Positions 1-12,522 are shown, counted from the first letter of the stretch. The stretch is 64,000 nucleotides of DNA from Siphonodentalium dalli (GCA_032622095.1 CP136063.1:74627980-74691979), one strand, 5' to 3'. Made by a program: numbers and translations. Notes: a model not told the origin generated them from the letters alone.

Positions 1-1060
1 TAAGTCACATGCGAGTGGGCTGTAAATTTTTTCCCTAATTAGGGAACACATAACAAAAAGGAAAAAAGCGGCTATATCGATAAATGAGTCCCGACAGTGA
101 CCCACAGCGTCCAAGATTAGGAAAAAAAGTCGTCCTTCACTAGACCGAAATAAAGAGATATATTTCGATGCCACAACAAACAGTTTGTTTTCCATATATA
201 ATGATCGCGCCTGCTTCTAGGAGGACAGATTCGTCAAATTCATCCCCGTTTTGGCCCGGGGTAGAATACGTCCACATCCACACTGCGAGTGGTAATAATC
301 GTCTGTGTGCGATGGGTGCGTCGCGTGAGGGATGTAGCAAACCTGACGGCATCTAACTCCGGGTACGGTTAAGCTCATGGTCGATTTCGGTGCTACATTC
401 CTGAAAGGTAGGTGGTTGAGTTGACCCAGCTAATAAATCAACAGACAAGCCACGACGCATTTTCGGTGTTGCAAATTAAATTTCTGTTACAGTTCCTCTA
501 GTTTTTGTTTTCTGATGATTCAGTTCTGTTTTCTGTTTATTCGTATATGTTGTTTTGTTCTTAGCATTTCATCTTGATGGTTGTTGAATATTCGAACCTA
601 TTTCTGTTCACGCATGTCTCATTGTGGGTAAGTACCAGGAGGCTGCTACAGGCAGTGGCTAAACTTGTCGTGCACTACGTCAGAAAAATAACAGCTGTTC
701 ATCCGACCAGTTTTGTAAGGGTACACCGATGCAGTTATTGGGCTAGTAGTTACACACTTCATCTGCATATGGCAACAAAACCAAAAAAAAAAAATGACAC
801 GGGAAATGATTTCCAATGCTGCTGAGGCTTGTCCTCTGAACTAGATCAACTTTGAATCCAGTGTGAAAACACCTTCAGTGCTTGGGATAGATCAGTCATT
901 ACAAGTTTTCTGGACAATTACAATCGGTGAAACCCAACCGGACTGGGTCAGCAAATGGCTCACTTTTATCTGATATAATGTTGACGGAAAGATCAAGCTG
1001 ACGCGCTTCTTAAAACAATACTTCCACGAACACCTGTTTGTGTTGTTACTACTCACAATG
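1..1060. other. no recognisable feature
   Basis: AT-rich sequence with only short chance reading frames. I see no splice-bounded exon, no protein similarity and no clear repeat structure. Confidence 0.4.
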
Positions 1061-1061
1061 C

Positions 1062-1475
1062 TTTAGGGTACGTTCATACACTGGTAAATTTTCACGGTAT
1101 GTTTTGCAGGCATTTCGTCGTAGAAAACAATATGGTGCCAGAATATGAACGGAAACAGGCACATAAAATGCAACTCTACCACAATTGCGAAGTAAAATCT
1201 CTGTAGTTCCACCTGTAGCGATGCCACTGGAATTTGCCAGTAAATATCATGCAATTTATCTCGCAAGAATAAATCAAAAAGGTATTTAAAGGCAAATGCC
1301 AGTAGCAGCGTTACAAGTGGAACTACAACAGGTTTACTTCTCGTGTCGTTCGCTTTGGTAAAGATGCGTGCTATATGCATGTTTCCGTTCATATTCTGGC
1401 ACCATGTTGTTTTCTATGACGAAATCCCTGCAAAACATACCGTGCAAACTTGCCAGCGTATAAACGTGCCCTTAA
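1062..1475. mobile_element. non-autonomous DNA element with ~95-bp terminal inverted repeats
   Basis: The segment 1065-1165 is the inverse of 1376-1472. Both arms carry the same words (GGTATGTTTTGCAGG, AACAATATGGTGCCAGAATATGAACG) in opposite orientation with a few mismatches. The right outer end reads GTGCCC-TTAA and the left TTAG-GGTACG, consistent with a TTAA insertion site with one mutated copy. The ~210-bp middle encodes nothing I recognise. The short frames on both strands are simply the two arms. Confidence 0.7.
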
Positions 1476-3290
1476 ACCAGAGCGTTGTCGTGAATTTGCT
1501 ATTTAGAAGAGTTGAGAATCGGAGATATTGACAGGGAGTAACACAGGTCAGTAGATTCTTGAAGACAATTGGCTACACAAAGGTGTTAATGAACAATTAG
1601 ATATCTTCTGACCATCGAATTCAATAAAGGCGTACATCCATGCACCAAAGTTGAAGTTAGATTCATAAATATATGGATCTGACCGCCTATACACATGTAC
1701 CAAATCAAATGTGGTGCTTTAGCTGTGATGCGTATGGTCATGACTACGAATTATAACAATAAAGAAATAATATGAGCATGGTGTTCTACTACATGTCATG
1801 ATCATAAGTATTGCTCGAAACCAAAGAAGTGTTCGAACTGCCTATATGTATATGCTGCAAGCTTCACAGACATAACGCTGAGAAGCATTATCATATATAT
1901 GTATATAGGTGCCAAGGCACAAACTGCTGCACGACCGACAGCCCAACAGTTTATACAGATAAATGTGTTGATACCAGCATTCATACAAGTATTAGTTATA
2001 TCATGCAGCAGGAACAAACGGTAACAGGTTCAGAATTTACAACAGTGACATAACTGAAAAATCTGAAGATAACCTGAAAGAAAATCGGCACCAGACTTCA
2101 CAACGGCCGGGAATCTAAAGAAGACAATAATGAAATGATGGAATTGTATTGATAGCCCACATGCTCATAGAACCAAACGCAAATTGATTTCACCTCGTGA
2201 CATCTCCACTTGACACTTATCAATAAGATCCAAAGTAGTGTTTTTCATTAACATGATTGTTCATATGCAATTCAATTGCATCCATTTGCATCACACACTT
2301 GAGGAACAAAAACAGATAATTTAATTCCATAAGGTAGTCATTTGATGTGTTCTACCCGTTTTATATTTGTGCATTTTATTTGTTTGCCCAAGGGTTATTC
2401 TCTGAATAGTTATGACACCAATTGTTTCTGCGCAATTTGGAAGGAGGGGACGAATTCGGTCGACAAATACACGAAATACGACATATTTGTACGTGTACAT
2501 CCGGTATAAACCTCATGGGTTACCAACGCCAAATACAGTGTCCGGTTATTGAAAATCTATGATAGCAGTAAGAAGACAAAGTTTCTATATTTTACGGAGA
2601 ATAGACTAACAAGGAACAAAATACTCGTTGTTCCTTACTAAAGAACAGTCGAGACCAGGGAAGAATCCAGAGATAATTTGGGGACACCTGTTACCAGCAG
2701 AGAATATGTGCCGGTATCCCAATATAACTTTAAAATATGGCTTCTATAGACTATACCGAACCAACACGGATACAGACGCATATATTATAATATTTCTGAT
2801 TTTAAAATTCAACATGCAAGTGAAGGTTGTATTGCAACTGCAGATGTTTTATTTACATCGCATATTGTTGAATTGACTTCTAAGAGTGTTTTGGTTTCCA
2901 AATTATTAAGGTTGATGAGATATATATCTCTTTTAGCTAAAAAAAAACTGGGCAATAGTGCAAGAAGTGTGAAACTGTTTCAACTTCGCCACATACACAA
3001 TACTTATTGTCTGAATCAGTATTACGTGTAAGCACCAGCATTAAGCATTAAGCCAACGTGATATGCCACCAGTTAATAGTTATTCTCTCAATGCACACAG
3101 TTCACACATTTAATGCTCTCCACTACTGCATCGGGATTACACAAAATCGCATACTTCTCAAATGTCGATAAGACCTCCAGATTGGGAAATATAATGAAAT
3201 GGTTTTGCTTTGATATATGATTTATGAAGGTTGCAGCATGGTGTTCGACATAATACATCAATCAGAAAATCTAGCCATTAACACACCTTA
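1476..3290. other. intergenic, nothing recognised
   Basis: No protein similarity, no long inverted repeats and no tandem structure were seen. Reading frames here are all under 85 codons and have no exon-like boundaries. Confidence 0.4.
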
Positions 3291-3295
3291 AAGTG

Positions 3296-4450
3296 TGCGA
3301 TTTAACCTGGATTAATTGAAACCATGTTCAGTTTTTGGATCGGTTGGTCTGCAGGGATTATTCTTAATAACCATGAAGCGGATTGAAGTCTGAGAGAATG
3401 CAATATTTTTTAACACCCTGGTCCGGTTCAGGGGCGTAAAATGTGTTCATAAACCACCTTAAATAATGTTATATAGAATCCATATGCCACAGTAAGACAC
3501 ACCAATCGTTTGGTCTGCAGGGATTATTAAGTCCTTCTTAATAACCATGACGCGGAGTGAAGTCTGAGAGTATGCCACCTTGTTCGATCATGTTCTGGTG
3601 TAGGGGCTAAACGAGTTATTAAACCACATTAACTAACTTTTATGCGGAATTGGTATGCCGTAGCAAGACACGCAGATCAGTTGGTCTGCAAGGATCATTT
3701 AGACCTTCGTAATAACCGTGATGCAGATTGAAGTCTATCTATCTATATATCTATCTATCTATAGTTGTGTACTGGAGACCCCTTTCGGGTATTTTATCCA
3801 CTTCGCGTCTGTGGCTCTGTGCAGAATTGAGACGGTGTGTGTTCAGAAAGGAGAAGGCGGTGAGATATAGGACAGTCAGGGTTAGGAATTATATTACAGA
3901 AGAGAAATGAAAACAGTTCAAACTCTAGGTTAATAGAGTGATTATTTGAGCCGGTTATTTGATTTGCTGGTATGTCAGGGTCAGAGAGTGTGACCATGTC
4001 AGAATTTTGATTGTTCCAGAGAATTGCAGTGGCAGGAAAAGGGAAAATCTGAAGTAATGTGGGCCAGTGTGCTTCCCGCGGAATGTTTCCTGGTGGTGGT
4101 ATCGCATTTTTCTTGCGGGCTTGTCTGAGAGTATGCCATATTTTGTTGCACCTTGGTCCATTTCATAAACCACCTTAAGTATTGTTATACGGAATTCATA
4201 TGTCACAGCAAGACACGCAGATCGGTTGGTGTGCAGTGATTATTTAGACAATCTTAATAACCATGATGCGGATTGAAGTCTGAGAGTATGCCATCTTTTG
4301 TTAGATCATGTTCTGGTTCAGGGGCTAAACACGGGTTCATAAACAGCTTAAATACTTTTATACGGAATTCGTATGCCCCAACAAGACACACAGATCGTTT
4401 GGTCTGAGAGTATGCCACCTTTTTCCCCACCCTGGTCCGGTTCAGGGGCT
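3296..4450. repeat. degenerate ~170-bp tandem repeat (family F)
   Basis: The block containing 'GAAGTCTGAGAGTATGCCAC', 'GGTCCGGTTCAGGGGC' and 'AAGACACGCAGATCGGTTGG' recurs at about 3310-3480, 3490-3660, 3665-3735, 4130-4290 and 4290-4450. Spacing between the GAAGTCTGAGAG words is 178 and 168 bases. A CTAT microsatellite (3738-3764) and unrelated sequence interrupt the array at 3735-4115. A last partial unit lies at 4796-4850, beyond an inserted family P copy. No coding potential. Confidence 0.65.
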
Positions 4451-4453
4451 TAA

Positions 4454-4793
4454 GGGTGCCCAATCCGATTCGATGGGCCCAATATCATTAGATTCCAACA
4501 ACAATTTTAACAATTCTTGAAATGCCGCTTCAGTTATCAGACTCGATTAATAGACATAAATTATAAAACATTGCCCAAATAAGTGTTAAATATAAACATC
4601 TTGTTCAACGCAATTTAGAATCAAGAGTATGTCGGTCGCCATTCGTCGAATATTCGCCAGGTCGCCAAATATTCCAGATGGTGAAAATAACAGATTTCAA
4701 AAATCGATATCTTATAACACTGAACTTTGATGGATGGGTCCCTCGACTCGAATCAAATATTTGTTACCACCGAAGCCAAATAATAGTAATTTA
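4454..4793 (+). mobile_element. family P TTAA-flanked MITE, decayed and 3'-truncated copy
   Basis: It starts TTAA-GGGTGCCCAATCC and follows the order of the intact copy at 12070-12522, including 'TTCAAAAATCGATATCT', 'TCGACTCGAATCAAATATTT' and 'GTTACC-CCGAAGCC'. The right terminal repeat is missing. Family F tandem sequence resumes directly, so the copy sits inside that array. Confidence 0.6.
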
Positions 4794-5234
4794 TCCACCT
4801 TAAATACTTTTATATGGAATCCATATGCTACAGCAAGACACGCAGTCGATTTACTTCTCCCACACGAGCAACCTTTGAAATACGCACGGCAACGCTTGGG
4901 TCAAACTGCAAGATAGAGTTCTCTCCCTGGCTATGCTAAACCTAATACTATCAAATGTCGATTTCATTCAAGTGTTTTATTCTTAACTCTCTAAGTGCCA
5001 AACAGGTATTATACAGACGGGATACTTCCATTTGTTACAGTCAATGGAGTCCTTAGACATACGGAAAGCTGAAATGTCTGAGTAAGACCAGATGACATGC
5101 ATAGATATATGAAGTTTGGGCTTCAGCAATTGCATATTGAATGTAAAGTCGATTCACCTGAAACATATCGTTCCCATCAACATGTCAATGTCCCTCCTCC
5201 ATGGTAAATTACATCACGATCAGAAGAACAGTAC

Positions 5235-5375
5235 ATACACAGAACGACACGTGTGTAAATGGGTTTGTCGATACGGCACGAGTGCTGTCGCGGAAGGATA
5301 GAACGTTCTATCCTTCCGCGACAGCACGAGTGCGGTATCGACAAACCATTTTACACATCGTGTCGTTCTGTGTTT
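5235..5375. repeat. large near-perfect hairpin, arms ~68 bp, no loop (family I)
   Basis: The centre is GAAC|GTTC at 5301-5308. The arms are complementary outward through TATCCTTCCGCGACAGCACGAG, CGATAC, GACAAAC and CACAGAACGACACG, with only a few mismatches and a one-base gap. The outer ends (…GTGTCGTTCTGTGTTTATTA) match the hairpin at 29558-29706. Confidence 0.85.
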
Positions 5376-5879
5376 ATTACACGCTTCGCGTCCTAGAATC
5401 CGTGCATTAAAAATACAGGATTAGAAGGTTTATTTAGGCACATACAGGGCGTGTTTGTCATGTTTGATGATTATTTTATTTAAATAGTTCCAGTTTCATG
5501 GTTGATGCGAACGTCATGTACGTCATTTTACGCCAACGAGATGCGTATGGAACGTACGTTCCATACGGATTTGTAAATATGGAACGGCAATAACACTGTA
5601 CTTCTAGGAACAAGCGTGTAATAAAAACCTTATTCCGTAGAAATGGACAGAAATTTGAAATACAAGATGGCCGCTGCCTGCCATGTTTATTGCCGAATGA
5701 CTCCAAAAATGACTCGTTCACATCTGCATGGCAATGTCAATATCGATGACAAATCCCATTCTTACCAGACCAATGGCACGGCATGTAGCCCATGCTAATG
5801 GATCTACATTGTTTAATACTGGAAACCAAGATGGCCGACGGCAGCCATTTGTTTGGCAGAATTACTCACAATAAAGATC

Positions 5880-6110
5880 TTTTATTTAACTTGTGTGTCA
5901 AATGAACATATCCTCGTGAAAATAGGTTCATATTGGACCTAAATATTCACATGGGTTCATATTGGACTTATTTTATTCTGAATAAGCCCATAGTGGACGA
6001 ACATTTATACCCGTTACCCCGTTAGATGGTGTGGGCCACAGAAAACACATTAGAAAGAGCGTACAAGTGGTACATCGTCAGTTCGTTTATCCGTGTTATT
6101 TTCCAGCTTG
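5880..6110 (-). repeat. family G interspersed repeat
   Basis: It shares 'GAACATATCCTCGTG', 'ATTCTGAATAAGCCCATAGTGG' and 'GTGGGCCACAGAAAACAC' (opposite orientation) with 8480-8760, 9060-9480 and 52265-52560. Superfamily unknown. Confidence 0.5.
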
Positions 6111-6175
6111 CCCTCGTGAAAATAAGCGCAATACGTTTATTTCATATTGCAATATAGAGTCCCATATAGGGCTGT

Positions 6176-6240
6176 TTTAAAAACCAGTGTTTATGCTCAC
6201 ATATATAGCGTATTTGAGTTTGTGGCTTTCGCATTATTAA
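6176..6240 (+). repeat. direct repeat copy 1 flanking family C MITE
   Basis: 'TTTAAAAACCAGTGTTTATG…GGCTTTCGCATTATTAA' (about 65 bp) recurs at 6749-6813 on the other side of the MITE with a few differences. It is much longer than the TTAA target site. Confidence 0.75.
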
Positions 6241-6749
6241 AGATACGGGCGGCACTGGTGGTGGGTATGCTGTTAAAATATTCACCTCCGCCAAAAACCG
6301 CCATAAACAGAACGAATAGTAAAATATAGACAGACTTTGTTCTTATACCAATCAGAAATATGGCATAAACAGTATGTTATTGTCAAATGTATTTCCGTTG
6401 TTATGTAAACAAAAGCAAAACACGTTACAGAATATGGCTTTTGTTTAGATCCGGATATGGTAAACATAAATAGCGCTATTTGTTACTGTTTCCCTTATAA
6501 TAAAGAGCGTTTATATCATTTGTGTGTGATTAACCAATAGAATTGCGCTGTTATGTAAACAGAAGCAAAACTTCCGTATCACGAGCAGGTTCTTGTTTAC
6601 GTACACCATCGTACGTCTTGACGACAATATACTATTTACGCTTTGATTATGTTTGGCATCGGAACAAACTATATATATTTTAATATTCCTTCCGTTGATG
6701 GCGATATGAACAAATATGAATATTTCTGCAACGAACGCCGCCCGTGTCT
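6241..6749 (+). mobile_element. family C TTAA-flanked MITE (509 bp)
   Basis: Left end TTAA-AGATACGGGCGGC; right end GCCGCCCGTGTCT-TTAA. These give 13-bp terminal inverted repeats with one mismatch and TTAA on both sides. The interior includes 'AAAGAGCGTTTATATCATTTGTGTGTGATT' and 'GATCCGGATATGG'. Related copies lie at 34695-35190 (+), 42409-42930 (-) and 53336-53829 (-). No coding frame. TTAA target sites are characteristic of the piggyBac and Kolobok superfamilies; I cannot tell which applies. Confidence 0.8.
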
Positions 6750-6813
6750 TTAAAAACCAGTGTTTATGCTCACATAGAGCGTATTTTAGTTTAATGGCTT
6801 TCGCATTATTAAC
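6750..6813 (+). repeat. direct repeat copy 2 flanking family C MITE
   Basis: Near-copy of 6176-6240. Confidence 0.75.
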
Positions 6814-7319
6814 ATATCTTCGTGCTCATATCCGTTCTTCCGTTGAATGGAAACACATTATAAAGAGCGTGAATCTGTTAAGTCGTGTTGATGAAACAAG
6901 TGGATTAATTAAATGGTGCCAATATGGGCTTGTTTCGTATGTAAATAGTCCCATATTGACATTAATAGGAGGTGTTGATGGTCAGATGTCGACTTCCAAA
7001 AGAGGGGTTAACACATTTTGAATTGTTGTCAGCCCAGCAAAAATTCCTATTATCGAGTCTTATGAAGAGCGTTCGTGCTTCGTTCGTATGAACGCAGCAG
7101 ATACTAAAGAGAGTTCGCAAAGGTGAGCGTATGTGAAGTATTTCGACGTATTAGTTCGAGATTATTCTGTTGATTCTCCAGATTGCTGTATAGTGCGCTA
7201 TAAAGAATGACGAACTAAACACCTCAAAATAAGTAAAGGCCCCCCCCCCGACGTTTTACACTGACTCGTAAGAATCCCGCGGTCGATTTGTCGTGAATTG
7301 TTTATGTATAATGAGTATA

Positions 7320-8140
7320 CTAGGACTGATGAAGGGAGCCAATGTCGATATATTGAGTGCGTGCTTGAGTGAGAACCGTTTGTGTGGCGGTAAATGCACT
7401 ACAATTTTACTCAACAATTACTCATCGTTATTCGTTAGTGTAAGCAAACCACCAAGCAACGTTTACTAAAGTGTAAACGTTTTACTCAACACTGAAAGTG
7501 AAATCGCCCAACAACCGATTGATTTTGCTCAACAGTTGACTGAAATATGTAGCTTTCTTAGTTATGAAAAGTAGTTGGCTTGGAAAAAATGTTCTCGAAC
7601 CTGAACTGGATTATATATTCAGAATCAGCAACCGAATCAGAATTGGAAATATCGGGAAAGTTATGATATTCGCGATACAGTATATACGATACCGATCTGT
7701 TGGAAGATATTAAATTATTCTGTGATATAATTTGATTCATGTGTCTGGATTGTCTGTGGTGTCCACGAAATTAGAACCTCGGTTTCAATACGTTTGCTCT
7801 CTAATGAGGTGATGCACTTATGAAGTTCTGACATTCCTATATCGGTCATCTCTTCCCATCTAAATGTTGCATTTACAGATCCAAAATAATGCTGAAACGT
7901 AGATTAAACATCTCGAAGTGATTACCATTATAGATGCACAGTGTTTTAAATTGAGTTATTTTTCCTAGAAATTTTAATCAACATGTTGATTAAATCTGAA
8001 ACAGATATACAGATATCATGATTTGTCATTGTTGAGGTTCGTTACTCAACCGCTGAATACAAACCGCTCAACAAATTAGCACTCAACGTGTTGAGAAGAC
8101 ACTTTAGTCAACAAGATTGTCAGTGTGCTCAGTTGAACAT
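7320..8140. repeat. family E interspersed repeat
   Basis: It contains repeated CTCAAC/GTTGAG words and the stretch 'GAAATCGCCCAACAACCGATTG'. A similar order of words occurs at 29120-29440 and 30930-31060. No coding potential. Confidence 0.45.
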
Positions 8141-8271
8141 CACAAAACCGTTATGAGGTTACAAAGCTCATTTAAAGACTATTGTAAAGACCAGCTTAGT
8201 TCTGCGTGTAGCGCCATGTCATGTCAAAACTTGAATACATCGTGCGCTCATCGTGATAGGTAAATAATGTA

Positions 8272-8293
8272 ATATATATATATATATATATAT
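8272..8293. repeat. (TA)n microsatellite
   Basis: Uninterrupted TA dinucleotides. Confidence 0.9.
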
Positions 8294-8479
8294 TGTAGAT
8301 AGTACTGGCATGTGGGTCCCCATGCATTCCTTTTGCAGTATATGATGAATGTCGTAACGTGTAGTGCCTTTATCTACCATTTTGCCGACACCTCGGTCCC
8401 TTTGCAAATTGCAGCCTGCTCCCAAAACCCGCACATTTTCTGCTTACATGTAAATGTATAATACTAGTAGCATTTGTTT

Positions 8480-8760
8480 TAGGTCGATAATATACTTAGA
8501 ATCGCCTCATTTTGAATCGATAATGAACTCAAAATGAGAGCGTTTAGGCACATTATCGACTCACAATGACTTCATTATAGGTTCATTGTGTGCGGACAAT
8601 GACACACATATACATGTACCAACTCACGACTTTGTCAGGTGTATACTCTTTAATATGTGTTTTCACTGCGGCCCAGTACATTATCTGCTTATTTCAGAAT
8701 TAATAATTAAATATGAACATATCTGCACATTATAGGTCGATGTGCGAGGATATGTTGATA
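8480..8760 (+). repeat. family G interspersed repeat
   Basis: It shares 'CTTAGAATCGCCTCATTTT', 'GACTCA-AATGACTTC' and 'AACTCA-GA-TT' blocks with 52265-52560. The end near 8690 (TTATTTCAGAAT) is shared with 9410. Confidence 0.55.
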
Positions 8761-9036
8761 ATTGCGAACCACAAAATAGTGGTCAAATTTAATTGTCGTT
8801 AGCGAAGTTTTCTGATTATTCCCGAATGACGATAATACACGGACATATTCTTTCTGAGTGACGTTCAGTGAACACGGTGATTTTGTGATTTTTATTGATG
8901 TTCATTCAAGCATACAATCACTCAACACATCGATATCCATCAGGTATGTTGGTAACATATAAGAGATTGTATCCATAACGTTTTATCGCATTCTAACTAC
9001 CACATCTAAAATTTTATTGTATCCTGGAAAATATCG

Positions 9037-9480
9037 GGGGGGGGGGGGGGGGGGCTTACGTTTGAGGTATTTATTTATTAAATGCACGGATCAACCATTT
9101 ACCACACCAGCCTCATCTCGAACAAATAAGCTCACAGAGAACTTATTTCATGGGACTGAAAACAGCTCAGATGGGGATTATTTATATGAAAAAAAGCTTT
9201 ATATGGACCTAAAAGTTCAACGAAATATAAGTTCCGTATGGACTTATTGCAATTCAAATAAGTTCACATCAGCCTTATTTTATCCAATAATTGTAATATC
9301 CATGACATGTACCATAATAAATCGACTTACCAGATGAACGCTCTTTATAATTTGTTTTCACTGTGGCCCCGCGCCATAAAACGGAATAACGGGTATAATC
9401 CCACTATGGGTTTATTTCAGAATATTTAAGTTCAGTTTAAACCTATTTGCACGAGGATATGATAGCACATGGGCAAATCT
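9037..9480 (+). repeat. poly-G tract followed by family G-like sequence
   Basis: There are about 18 consecutive G at 9037-9054. The sequence then resembles the outer parts of family G: 'ACGCTCTTTATAATTTG', 'GTTTTCACTGTGGCCC', 'CACTATGGGTTTATTTCAGAAT'. The 106-codon frame through it has no recognisable product. Confidence 0.45.
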
Positions 9481-10004
9481 GAAATTACCTACATGTAAGT
9501 TACCTAATTGACAACTAGCTTTCATATATCTGGCAAAAATAAATTGTACCAGCAGTCTTGAAATTACATAGCTATAATAAGTAAGAGAACGTACTCTCGG
9601 AGACACATTCCGAGATGTACCTTAGTAATATATAACTTTTATGAAGCATGTTATTATTGGTAGGCGATGTCGTCAGCTGTGTAAACGTCGCCTGTAAATG
9701 CAGTATACACCACTGGTTAAGTGGTCCCGCTGAAATGGTGTTGTGGGTCCTGCTTAACTTATATGATGTTGATAGGCCAAACTATTGAAAAAACACGATT
9801 ATTGGCGCTATTTTATCTAAAGTTGCCATTTTCGCGGTGTTTGGCTAATTTGAACGAATCGAAAAAAAACCCCGCTGTTATGTTGAAAAATAGAATAATA
9901 TATTATAGCATAGATTAATAATATGTGCGTTGGCTGTAACAAAACGGCCATAAGCAAAATGACTATTTCCTTCGTTTTGAAAGCTCCAGAGCAGCCATCA
10001 TTAT

Positions 10005-10436
10005 ATAGTGGTTTACGCTCCAAAATACTCATAATATTATTCGGTTTTGAATTTTCCCGATACCGGAATAGGTCGATAAATATCTGAGCTACCTTTTAGC
10101 GAGCATTCTGTATACACAAACAGATGCATTGAAGTAATGAAAAATACAAATATGAACACGCTGTTTGGGTCCCAAAAAAATAACACAGTCATTTGCGCGA
10201 CATAGAACAGTAAAGAGCGTTCATTGTTAAATAGTTCCTGATATAGTAGGAATAAAGAGCGTTTGACTGCTGGCGAAAATTTAAAACGGCTGGAAAAGTG
10301 GCAAGTGTTTTTTTTTCTCCAGAGCATATGAAGCCAGTATATCAACATCTCGTGTATTTATCGACCTATCGTATCAGTCCCTCCAAATTACGCAGACAAA
10401 ATTTGGAGGCTCGAATGGAAGGAGTCATGTCCGTTT
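10005..10436 (+). mobile_element. family A TTAA-associated MITE
   Basis: It carries the family A order: 'CGCTCCAAAATACTCATAATATTATTCG', 'ATAGGTCGATAAATATCTGA', 'CGAGCATT', 'GCATTGAAGTAATGAAAAATAC', 'TTTGGGTCCC', the paired AAAGAGCGTT module, 'CAGAGCATATGAAG' and 'CATGTCCGT-TTAA'. The left end is decayed. Other copies: 13119-13538, 29471-30321 (split), 36092-36533, 45940-46290 (-) and 47477-47895. Confidence 0.7.
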
Positions 10437-10439
10437 AAA

Positions 10440-11360
10440 TTATATCGGTTCAGACGGGGTCTTTCTTCGATTCATTCAGATTAGCCAAGCACTGCGAAAA
10501 TGAAAACTTTACAGTTTCTTAACAGCATCAGTTTGCCATGCCAGCATCATAGCAGTCCAATAGTACCCACCAACAGCATAGCAAATTAGCAGAAGCATTT
10601 AACCAGGGTGGTATAAAGACACATATTCAATAATATCACTGTTGCTAGTTTGTTTGTATGGTTTCACTTGACGTCGAGAGGCGCGCCCATTTATACCGCA
10701 CAACGACGAGCAATCTATTGTCAATAAATAATTACACTGAACACTGGTGCATGGTCTTCTTAAATAGCACACATATCTTATATAAATCTCTTCGATCGCA
10801 ACAGTTAAATGGCCAATAAAATGTTGTAAAGTGACACAATACCCCTGACTACCATACTTTCAAAGGCTTTGCATGTACTGATAGATGGTGCATGTATAAA
10901 ACTCAAAAGAAACACGCAGACAGCATAATTAGTGAGTGAAGTACAGCAGTGCGTGACTGACAGGGCTCTACAGACATTCCCATGGCGGTTTTGGAAAGGC
11001 TGATGGTCTTTATCGCATGGTTTTGTGCACGAAGGTATCCCTATTCGCAAAACTGGTATTGCGTTACCCAGGTTGTGCAGTTGTATGAATTGACTTTGTC
11101 TTTGGTTCAATCAGTTTAAGACGATGGTGAAATTCGCCAGCCAATAAATATTTCATTATCTGTCAGTGTTATGTCAACAATTCAGCCCAACGAGATGAGA
11201 TCTGACGAGGCAAGATACCAGTTTCAGCGAAGCTGGGCAAAAAACAAATACTAGTTTTCCGAACCTGGATATATCAGTTCTCAAAAACATGGGATAACGA
11301 CACCACCCACAATTTCCATTCAATTTAGAACAATCGGGTCCCGACATCTCTTCACAAAGG
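10440..11360. other. nothing recognised
   Basis: No exon-like frame or repeat structure was noted in this stretch. Confidence 0.35.
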
Positions 11361-11365
11361 GACGA

Positions 11366-11480
11366 TAAAGAGCGTTATTATAGTTATTCTTGTCGTGATA
11401 TGCTAAACATAAAGAGCGTTACTAGTTAGTCTATTCTCCTGTTATGGTAAACATAAATAGACTTCCTCTGATGCGAGAAC
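11366..11480 (+). repeat. isolated AAAGAGCGTT module
   Basis: ATAAAGAGCGTT occurs at about 11368 and 11410. Between and after the copies are 'GTCGTGATATGCTAAACATAA' and 'CTCCTGTTATGGTAAACATAA', the same arrangement as inside families A and C, but with no family-specific sequence around it. Confidence 0.5.
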
Positions 11481-11527
11481 AAATTAAATTAAACAGCTGG
11501 AAATTTTCGAGTAAGTATTTTTTTTCT

Positions 11528-11960
11528 CAGAATAAGATAAGATAAGATAGTTTATTACAATACACCAGTGCAGGCAGTTGCAAATAACATAAAGTACAAG
11601 TAAATTAAACATAATGCATAATATATGTGCATATAACAGTAAACAAACCTATAACTATATCCTACATATGATTCTTAATGAAATATAAATTTCCCATAAT
11701 TTTCATTTCCCCATATTTATATTTGTTCTCCTTTGGAAGAATAACCGGATATGAGCATGTAGCCTGTAGATAGGTATTTTGGTATCTATAGTGTGCCTAC
11801 ATGTACTACCACATTATGTAAACACATATTTAGCCATATATATCCGTTTAAAGCTGCTCTATTCCATTTGACACCACAACATAATTTCAGTGTGTTCTAT
11901 CTACATGTACTGGACAACAATAAGATGGAACGTATCAGGATATAAGTATTGAATGTTAAA
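11528..11960 (-). mobile_element. LINE 3' end relic with (TATCT)-type tail
   Basis: Read on the minus strand it ends 'GTAATAAACTATCTTATCTTATC', a short 5-bp-period tail like that of the LINE at 55891-57326, whose tail is (CCTAT)n. The preceding sequence is non-coding and 3'-UTR-like. No reverse transcriptase frame remains. Confidence 0.5.
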
Positions 11961-12069
11961 TATCGACTGTCAAAAGATCTAGATGCAGCTGTATTATGTT
12001 TTCATTTGGACACTTAAAAAGCAATGATCAACAGTGACAAACAGCGTTCATTGTGGCCTTACCTATTAA

Positions 12070-12522
12070 AGGTACTCAATCCAATCAGACGGTCCCCATA
12101 TCATCAAGATTCAACAACATTTCTTCAAAATACGCTTTAGTTATCATAATCGATTTATTACAACAAAATAATGCTAACAACCACTGTCAACTATGGTATC
12201 AAATTTCCCAAAACTTGTTATTTATCAGCATTTTGTTGAACAAAATATGGCCGTATTATCACTAAAGAATCACGAAATTTTGCCGTATTACCACTTGATT
12301 TTAGAGTTATCCATCTTCATCCGCAATTTGTCGCTTGACCACGTGTTTTTGGACCACATGTTATTGCACATCTTGAGAAATAACAAACTTCAAAAATCGA
12401 TATCTGATCACTCTGAGCGTTAATGTGTTGGTTCCTCGACTCGAATCAAATATTTGTTACCCCCCCCCCCCCCGAAGCCAAAGAAATAGTAATATAGGAG
12501 AATCTGATCGGATTGAGTACCT
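12070..12522 (+). mobile_element. family P TTAA-flanked MITE, intact copy (453 bp)
   Basis: Ends TTAA-AGGTACTCAATCCAATCAGA and TCTGATCGGATTGAGTACCT-TTAA form ~20-bp terminal inverted repeats with one or two mismatches and exact TTAA on both sides. A run of 14 or more C (12460-12474) replaces a short C tract seen in other copies. Copies: 4454-4793, 45253-45719 (-) and 46288-46710 (-). No coding frame. Confidence 0.85.

Noticed and set aside
574-825. 83-codon frame ending KPKKKNDTGNDFQCC
   Set aside because: No similarity. The lysine run is a poly-A tract, and there is no promoter or splice evidence.
1063-1531. two frames sharing PFIFWHH-VFYDE-PAKHTV
   Set aside because: The shared words come from the two arms of one inverted repeat read in opposite directions, not from a gene family.
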